Shown here in pieces: positions 59,537-64,000 of a stretch of DNA of 64,000 nt. The translations under genes and the position numbers were made by a program. The stretch comes from Bacteroidota bacterium (lineage in GTDB: Bacteria; Bacteroidota; Bacteroidia; Sphingobacteriales; Sphingobacteriaceae), in assembly GCA_023450085.1 (NCBI GenBank), contig JAEXHI010000005.1, positions 124,001 to 188,000 of the forward strand, written 5' to 3'. The notes under the pieces were generated by a model. It was not told the DNA's origin. It did no database searches and was given only the letters and a program-made list of their open reading frames with translations. The stretch's first letter is position 1; each line of letters starts with the position of its first letter.

Positions 59537-60376
59537 ATGCAGGTACTTCCGCCAGAAGTTTTGGCACCATATATCAAACACTATCTTTTCTTAGAAAGTA
59601 TTGGTGATCTGTATAAAACACTTCGTTTATTTTCTGATGGCAACACGGGGATTGTATTTTTGCTCGAGCAAGTTCGTTTGTCCACCAACCACCGCCAACA
59701 TCTACCCTCTTCATTTTTGTATGGTCAGATCAGTAATTTTCAAGATCTCACTTTGACTGGACAGACATCCTTTATTATTATTGTATTCCAGCCTGATGGA
59801 CTCTACAAATTGTTGGGCATATCTGCTCGTGAACTAAAAGAGCAGATTGTTTCTATGCAGGATGTGTTTGGACGACCAGCGAAAAAGCTCTACGACAGCC
59901 TTCTGCACCTTAAACAGTTAAGTAAGAAAGTAAATGCATTAAATACTTTCTTTTACGAACTGGCTATTCAACGCAGATCTCCAAATCATACTTTACTATC
60001 CTCGGTATTACAGCATATTGTTTATCACAAAGGTTTGGTAACTGTTGAACAACTTGTCCAGTATAGCGGCTATACCGAACGGCATGTGGAAAGGATATTT
60101 GCGGAACAGATTGGGATGAGCCCAAAAAAATTTGGTAATATCGTCCAGCTCCATTCCTTTTTGAAGTTACTTCGCCATAAAACTGAGGAGACCAATTTGA
60201 CCACCATAAGCCATCAATCGGGATATTTTGATCAGTCACATCTCATTAGAACATTTAAAAAATACACAGGGATCACCCCTTCCGAATATCTGAACAGCAC
60301 AAATAAACTCGCCGTAAATTTTATGGAATTTAAGGCTGGTCTTGGTCAGATGTCGGGTCTGTACAATTTTACCTAA
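59537..60376 (+). CDS. AraC family transcriptional regulator
   Basis: A 279-residue regulator. The last 100 residues are a double helix-turn-helix (VTVEQLVQYSGYTERHVERI, then TISHQSGYFDQSHLIRTFKK, TGITPSEYL). The N-terminal 160 residues (YIKHYLFLESIGDLYKTLRL) resemble the DUF6597-type ligand region of Bacteroidota AraC proteins. It stands 41 bp upstream of a nitrilase gene on the same strand. Both lie between two identical tRNA-Ser copies. Autoregulation and control of the nitrilase gene are probable, but the ligand is unknown. Confidence 0.88.
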   Translation: MQVLPPEVLAPYIKHYLFLESIGDLYKTLRLFSDGNTGIVFLLEQVRLSTNHRQHLPSSFLYGQISNFQDLTLTGQTSFIIIVFQPDGLYKLLGISARELKEQIVSMQDVFGRPAKKLYDSLLHLKQLSKKVNALNTFFYELAIQRRSPNHTLLSSVLQHIVYHKGLVTVEQLVQYSGYTERHVERIFAEQIGMSPKKFGNIVQLHSFLKLLRHKTEETNLTTISHQSGYFDQSHLIRTFKKYTGITPSEYLNSTNKLAVNFMEFKAGLGQMSGLYNFT

Positions 60377-60417
60377 TAACCTTAGGTTAGTTTTGTCGAT
60401 AGATCAAATAAGGAGAT

Positions 60418-61374
60418 ATGGACAAATTAAAAATTGCAACGGCACAATTTGAGCATAAAAGTTCAGATAAAGCCTATAATCTAGCTGTTATCGAGCGATT
60501 AGCAAAAGAGGCTTCATCCCAAGGAGCAGACGTGATTGCCTTTCATGAATGCTCTATTACAGGTTATACCTTTGCACGAAATTTAGATAAGCAACAAATG
60601 CTTGCTATCGCGGAACTTGTTCCCGACGGAGAAAGTACTCGGAAACTAATCGCAATAGCGGCCAAATATGACATCGTCATTCTTGCGGGTTTGTTTGAAA
60701 AAGATGAGAACGACAATTTATACAAGCCCTACATCTGCGTAGATAAAAATGGCTTAATTGCAAAGCACCGTAAGCTGCATCCCTTTATTAATCCCTATTT
60801 AACGCCAGGACAGAGCTATACGATTTTTGAAATTAAAGGATGGAAATGCGGTATTTTGATCTGTTACGATAACAATGTAATTGAAAATGTACGTGCAACA
60901 AAATTATTAGGGGCTGATATCATCTTCATGCCACATGTAACCATGTGTACACCTTCATCCAGACCTGGAGCAGGTTTTGTAGATCCTCAGCTTTGGCGAA
61001 GCCGTGAAAACGATCCGACTTCTCTACGCTTGGAATTTGATGGGATGAAAGGAAGGAGTTGGCTAATGAAATGGCTGCCAGCCCGCGCTTATGATAATGC
61101 GGTATATGTTGTTTTCTCAAACCCCATTGGTATGGATGACGATCAGTTAAAGAATGGCTGTTCTATGGCTTTGGATCCATTTGGAGATATTCTGGCCGAA
61201 TGCCGTACGTTTGATGATAGTTTTGTGATTGCAGTAATAACACCTGAAAAACTTATACAGGCTGGCGGACATCGTTACATTAGTGCCAGAAGACCTGACC
61301 TTTATCGTGAGATTATTGGTCAGCAACATGAACCATCCCAAAAAGTAGTTTGGTTACATCCTGACAATGGTTAA
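60418..61374 (+). CDS. Nitrilase/carbon-nitrogen hydrolase family protein
   Basis: A 318-residue nitrilase-superfamily enzyme. The catalytic Glu, Lys and Cys are E44 (FHECSITGY), K119 (KHRKLHPF) and C149 (GILICYDN). A region with LIFMPHVTMCTPSSRPGAG-type content near residues 160-180 is longer than in most amidases. The enzyme probably cuts an amide or nitrile; the substrate is not evident. A bidirectional terminator follows. The gene pairs with the AraC gene and both are enclosed by tRNA copies. It is unrelated in detail to the GNAT-nitrilase fusion at 1982. Confidence 0.9.
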   Translation: MDKLKIATAQFEHKSSDKAYNLAVIERLAKEASSQGADVIAFHECSITGYTFARNLDKQQMLAIAELVPDGESTRKLIAIAAKYDIVILAGLFEKDENDNLYKPYICVDKNGLIAKHRKLHPFINPYLTPGQSYTIFEIKGWKCGILICYDNNVIENVRATKLLGADIIFMPHVTMCTPSSRPGAGFVDPQLWRSRENDPTSLRLEFDGMKGRSWLMKWLPARAYDNAVYVVFSNPIGMDDDQLKNGCSMALDPFGDILAECRTFDDSFVIAVITPEKLIQAGGHRYISARRPDLYREIIGQQHEPSQKVVWLHPDNG

Positions 61375-61396
61375 ACTTTGGCTAAATGATATAAAA

Positions 61397-61434
61397 TAAA
61401 AAAGGGAATGATTTTTAAATCATCCCCTTTTTTT
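61397..61434. terminator. Bidirectional terminator between nitrilase gene and tRNA-Ser copy 2
   Basis: GGGAATGATTT and AAATCATCCCC form a stem with one mismatch, flanked by A-rich and T-rich tracts on each strand. It can end both the nitrilase transcript and the tRNA transcript, which run toward each other. Confidence 0.8.
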
Positions 61435-61437
61435 GGG

Positions 61438-61522
61438 CGGAGAGCGAGGGATTCGAACCCCCGGACCTGTTACAGTCAACAGTTTTCAAGACTGCCGCAT
61501 TCGACCACTCTGCCAGCTCTCC
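61438..61522 (-). tRNA. tRNA-Ser(UGA), copy 2
   Basis: An 85-base tRNA identical to the copy at 59176-59260: acceptor GGAGAGC/GCTCTCC, anticodon TGA in CTTGAAA, and a long variable arm. No CCA is encoded. It has its own complete promoter and terminator, so both copies should be expressed. Confidence 0.95.
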
Positions 61523-61527
61523 GAGGG

Positions 61528-61558
61528 CAAAAGTACAAACTCTAATCAATTCCACAAA
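61528..61558 (-). promoter_or_regulatory. Promoter of tRNA-Ser copy 2
   Basis: TTTG (61558-61555), 19 bases, and TACTTTTG (61535-61528) on the minus strand repeat the spacing of copy 1. The bases between -33 and the shared core differ, so the promoter is kept while the flanks are not. Confidence 0.75.
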
Positions 61559-61714
61559 CTTAACTAAGCGTATTTTACGAAGTTTGTTTTAAGCGCTTCG
61601 TTATCAGCTTGAAAAAATAATTTAAAGACGTCGAATTAACTGGATTGGCACGGTTATAGCCGTGAAATTGTACAACTAAATGAAGAGTTAACGCCAATCA
61701 GCTATTAACGAAGT

Positions 61715-62884
61715 ATGAATATTAACCTTAAAACGGCTCTGCTTGCAGCCATTTTATTAGCCTTCACCTATTTTTACTATCTCGGTGGTCGCACGCTTAA
61801 TTTTTTGAGCTTAGGTACCGTAATCCTATTTGCACTTGGTTGTGCGGTTGTCTTTGTGCTCACTACCCTGCTGCTTAGTTTTTTTACCTACTTAACTAAT
61901 CATGGAACAATCTACCCGAATGCTGGGTTGATGGTTTCGTTGGTATTTGTGGTACTTTTGCTTATGTTTTGGCTGGCTTATGGCTTTTTAAAACTGCCTA
62001 TTTTTGCCGATTTTAGTGCCTATGGGTTTTTCATTAAGCAGTTCCTAACGTCTCATTTATTATACATTGCGGTCAGTTCTGTAGTCATAGGTGGTGGTGT
62101 TCGTCTTTTTTTATACCGTCTTGAGGATGCAGGTGGGCCTGAAGCAATGCAAGGCAATATCAAATTCATCTTCTATATTTTGGCGGCATTAGTGTTAAGT
62201 GTCCTCTCCTTTTACTGGATGAAGAAAATCAAGCAAGCGCCTATGCAAATTGAAGAGCAGGCTTATCATAGTTTACCTTTAGGACAGCAATTACTGGATA
62301 CTAAAGGAATATATATCGCTGCAAAGCCTTATTATCTCCCTGAAAGCCAAGAAGTCATCATTTTACTGGAATATCCTAGCTCAAATAAAAAGGTTCCTAT
62401 TGACCAAATTTTTAGAATAGATGAGGATGGAGCGATTAAAGACAGTCTTAAGGTTTCGGATTTAACGACAGAGAATCTGATCTTTGATAATGGCTTATTG
62501 GTCTCACAAAATAGCGATAAAGTGTTTACTTGGATTTTTGACCATCAAACAATTGCACTAGATAAGGATAAAGCGGCAGCCAAACGTAAGGAAATAGTGC
62601 CATTGATTGAAGATGCCAAAGCCGTAGAACTCGTCTATTTTAAAAAGACGGAGAAGGCAGCCTGCGCCACGGGTAATGAAGAAATTTGGAATGGCACCAA
62701 ATATTATCACCTCCTTGCCAAACAAGATACGTTGAAAATAAAGATGGATAATGTATATCCAAAAGCACCTTACGGAGAATGTATTGAACAAACCGTGGAA
62801 TACTATCCTTTGAAAGGCTTAGCTTATGGATTGATTAGGGTTGGTGAAAACGCTTATTATGTAATTGCTCCCCAAAAGAAATAA
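61715..62884 (+). CDS. Multi-pass membrane protein with soluble C-terminal domain
   Basis: A 389-residue protein with about five membrane segments in its first 170 residues (LLAAILLAFTYFYYLG, VILFALGCAVVFVLTTLLLS, LMVSLVFVVLLLMFWLAYG, LLYIAVSSVVIGGGVRLFLY, FIFYILAALVLSVLSFYW). The last 210 residues form a soluble part (AYHSLPLGQQLLDTKGIYIA, then VPIDQIFRIDEDGAIKD). No family is recognised. The next two genes follow at 2 bp and 6 bp, so it opens an operon of exported or membrane proteins. Function unknown. Confidence 0.68.
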   Translation: MNINLKTALLAAILLAFTYFYYLGGRTLNFLSLGTVILFALGCAVVFVLTTLLLSFFTYLTNHGTIYPNAGLMVSLVFVVLLLMFWLAYGFLKLPIFADFSAYGFFIKQFLTSHLLYIAVSSVVIGGGVRLFLYRLEDAGGPEAMQGNIKFIFYILAALVLSVLSFYWMKKIKQAPMQIEEQAYHSLPLGQQLLDTKGIYIAAKPYYLPESQEVIILLEYPSSNKKVPIDQIFRIDEDGAIKDSLKVSDLTTENLIFDNGLLVSQNSDKVFTWIFDHQTIALDKDKAAAKRKEIVPLIEDAKAVELVYFKKTEKAACATGNEEIWNGTKYYHLLAKQDTLKIKMDNVYPKAPYGECIEQTVEYYPLKGLAYGLIRVGENAYYVIAPQKK

Positions 62885-62886
62885 CC

Positions 62887-63597
62887 ATGAAAATACTGTA
62901 CCTGTTTTTATTTATCAGCTGCTCCTGCTATGCGCAAAATAGCAATGTGGCCACTATTGGTTATGCAGATCAGTTTGATAAGCTCCCAAAGCTAAATTTG
63001 GTGAAAAGTACCCAAGCAAAATATGATAGTATTCCTGTGAAGAATATGCTTACGCAACCCAAGTTGTTTGGTGATGCCAGTCATTTGTCCATTCAAACTA
63101 AAAAGGGAATGCTGAACTTAAAAAAGTATAGGGATAAAGTTAATTCAGCGGAAGGTTTTAAAGGTTATCAATACGCAGGTTATTACCCCTCTCTACAAAT
63201 GCATGCGCTTTTCAGTCATCATACGGCAGAGCATATAGGTTTTAGTGATCTAATATTGGTAGATGATTTAAATGCTAAAAAATACGCGATTGCTTCTGTA
63301 GGAGATGATGCCGTACAATTGCCTATCCCCTCGCCCAATGGTAAATACTTGGTGTATTTTTATAATTGGATGTATCAAAGAAATAGTTCCTTTATAGGAG
63401 TTTTAAAGATGGGAAGTAGAAGTCACCCTCAAACGCTTCTTGCTGAAAAAGCAAGTTACGAGACTAAGAAATGGGCAGTAGAGGGAATTAAATGGTTAAA
63501 TGATAGCGCTTTTATAGTGAAAGCATCTACAGAAAAGAAGAATGGACAAGCAAAGACGAAGCAATATGCTTACTATCTTGCTCAACTTCAACCCTAA
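62887..63597 (+). CDS. Exported protein of unknown function
   Basis: A 236-residue protein with a signal peptide (ILYLFLFISCSCYAQ). The mature part has beta-type patterns (YKGYQYAGYYPSLQMHALFS-like, ANGKYLVYFYNW) and a repeated motif of alternating hydrophobic residues that recalls beta-propeller blades, but no family is certain. It overlaps none of its neighbours and starts 2 bp after the membrane-protein gene. It probably acts in the periplasm with its operon partners. Not recognised. Confidence 0.62.
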   Translation: MKILYLFLFISCSCYAQNSNVATIGYADQFDKLPKLNLVKSTQAKYDSIPVKNMLTQPKLFGDASHLSIQTKKGMLNLKKYRDKVNSAEGFKGYQYAGYYPSLQMHALFSHHTAEHIGFSDLILVDDLNAKKYAIASVGDDAVQLPIPSPNGKYLVYFYNWMYQRNSSFIGVLKMGSRSHPQTLLAEKASYETKKWAVEGIKWLNDSAFIVKASTEKKNGQAKTKQYAYYLAQLQP

Positions 63598-63603
63598 ATT
63601 GAT

Positions 63604-64000
63604 ATGGTTATGCAAAAGCTCTGGTTGTTGATTACCTTTCCGGTTTGGTTGAGCCTGGCAAAAGATTGGAAATACTTTTATCCATTTAACGATCGTAGTT
63701 ATGTATTGGCAATTGATGAAGGCCGTACAGAAGCATCGGGGGAGCGGGTTTGCACCGTTCATTTCTTTCATCAAAAGACAGGTTCTAAAACTTCCTTATG
63801 GAAAGAAGAATTGGCGATACAGTATGGATGGGAAACGAAAAAAGCGGATTTCAATGGTGATGGTGTAGCTGATTTCTCAATCTTGAAAGGTACTGGCGCA
63901 AGAGGAAGTAACGAACTTTATTATTTGTTTTTAGCCGATTCAAAAGCGAAGACACTCACTAGGGTAAAGGGTTTTGAAGATTTGCCTAATCCTAGCTACC
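63604..64000 (+). CDS. Exported protein with FG-GAP-like motif, 3' end beyond the window
   Basis: An incomplete frame of 132 visible codons. It starts with a hydrophobic stretch (QKLWLLITFPVWLSLA) that looks like a signal peptide or anchor. The DFNGDGVADFSILKGTGARG motif near residues 94-113 is a calcium-loop sequence of the kind in FG-GAP and XAC2610-like proteins. The start could be the ATG at 63604 or the one six bases later. It is the third gene of the unit from 61715, six bp after the second. Function unknown. Confidence 0.6.
   Translation, partial: MVMQKLWLLITFPVWLSLAKDWKYFYPFNDRSYVLAIDEGRTEASGERVCTVHFFHQKTGSKTSLWKEELAIQYGWETKKADFNGDGVADFSILKGTGARGSNELYYLFLADSKAKTLTRVKGFEDLPNPSY

Noticed and set aside
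59175..61551. Calling the tRNA-flanked segment an integrative element
   Set aside because: No integrase, excisionase or att-like core beyond the tRNA itself is present, so it is reported as a cassette between repeats rather than a mobile element.

Overview
The window is one continuous chromosomal segment of an AT-rich Bacteroidota genome, most likely Sphingobacteriaceae (Pedobacter or a close relative). The signs are: about ten genes and both tRNA genes preceded by the Bacteroidota -7 element TAnnTTTG; protein families typical of the phylum (DUF3857/transglutaminase pairs, CarboxypepD_reg plus TonB-plug proteins, a membrane-tethered TPR-LuxR regulator, DUF6175, bestrophin-like channels); futalosine-pathway menaquinone genes (mqnA, mqnE); and a subclass B1 metallo-beta-lactamase like those of environmental Pedobacter. 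No phage, insertion sequence, integrase or CRISPR array was seen.

Layout. 0-11 kb: end of an unknown secreted protein gene, queG, a GNAT-nitrilase fusion, ruvB, a 3-hydroxyacyl-CoA dehydrogenase, two periplasmic TPR proteins and gyrA. 11-15.4 kb: DUF4442, AlbA_2, a MATE exporter and a dihaem peroxidase. 15.4-20.2 kb: a membrane-bound TPR-LuxR regulator divergent from a four-gene operon of CsgG-like, lipoprotein, DUF6175 and TPR-like exported proteins, with an 18-bp palindrome between them. 20.3-29.7 kb: dinB, a lipoprotein, truC, a broken antiporter-bestrophin chimera, a TonB-plug-like protein, a histone-deacetylase-like hydrolase, an intact bestrophin, kynU and a DEDDh exonuclease. 29.8-33.7 kb: two DUF3857/transglutaminase paralogues, the first without its catalytic residues. 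33.8-39 kb: three thioredoxin-fold proteins, an NlpC/P60 lipoprotein, a zinc/alpha-CTD-like protein and mutS. 39.3-48.4 kb: 2'-5' RNA ligase-like protein, a protein with an H1-like tail, a lone receiver, a CBS protein, mqnA, a histidine phosphatase, mqnE, a thioesterase, a transglutaminase-like protein and two membrane proteins. 48.5-57.7 kb: a MATE exporter with a leader peptide, an AraC/GyrI regulator, ddl, and a run of PASTA protein, mltG, thioesterase, YihY and B1 beta-lactamase; then an Ada-like plus 2OG-dioxygenase pair. 57.9-64 kb: SRPBCC and Crp genes, then an AraC-nitrilase cassette between two identical tRNA-Ser(UGA) genes, then an exported gene set cut by the right edge.

Themes. 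Cell-envelope work dominates: ddl, mltG, PASTA, NlpC/P60, thiol proteins and exporters. Gene gaps are rich in short palindromic elements of at least five sequence families. Several genes appear to be transcribed as leaderless or nearly leaderless mRNAs. The items most worth following are the +x+ leader peptide before the MATE gene at 48.5 kb, the tRNA-flanked cassette at 59-61.5 kb, the chimeric frameshifted gene at 23-24 kb and the CsgG-like operon at 17-20 kb. All functional calls come from reading motifs by eye; no database search was run.
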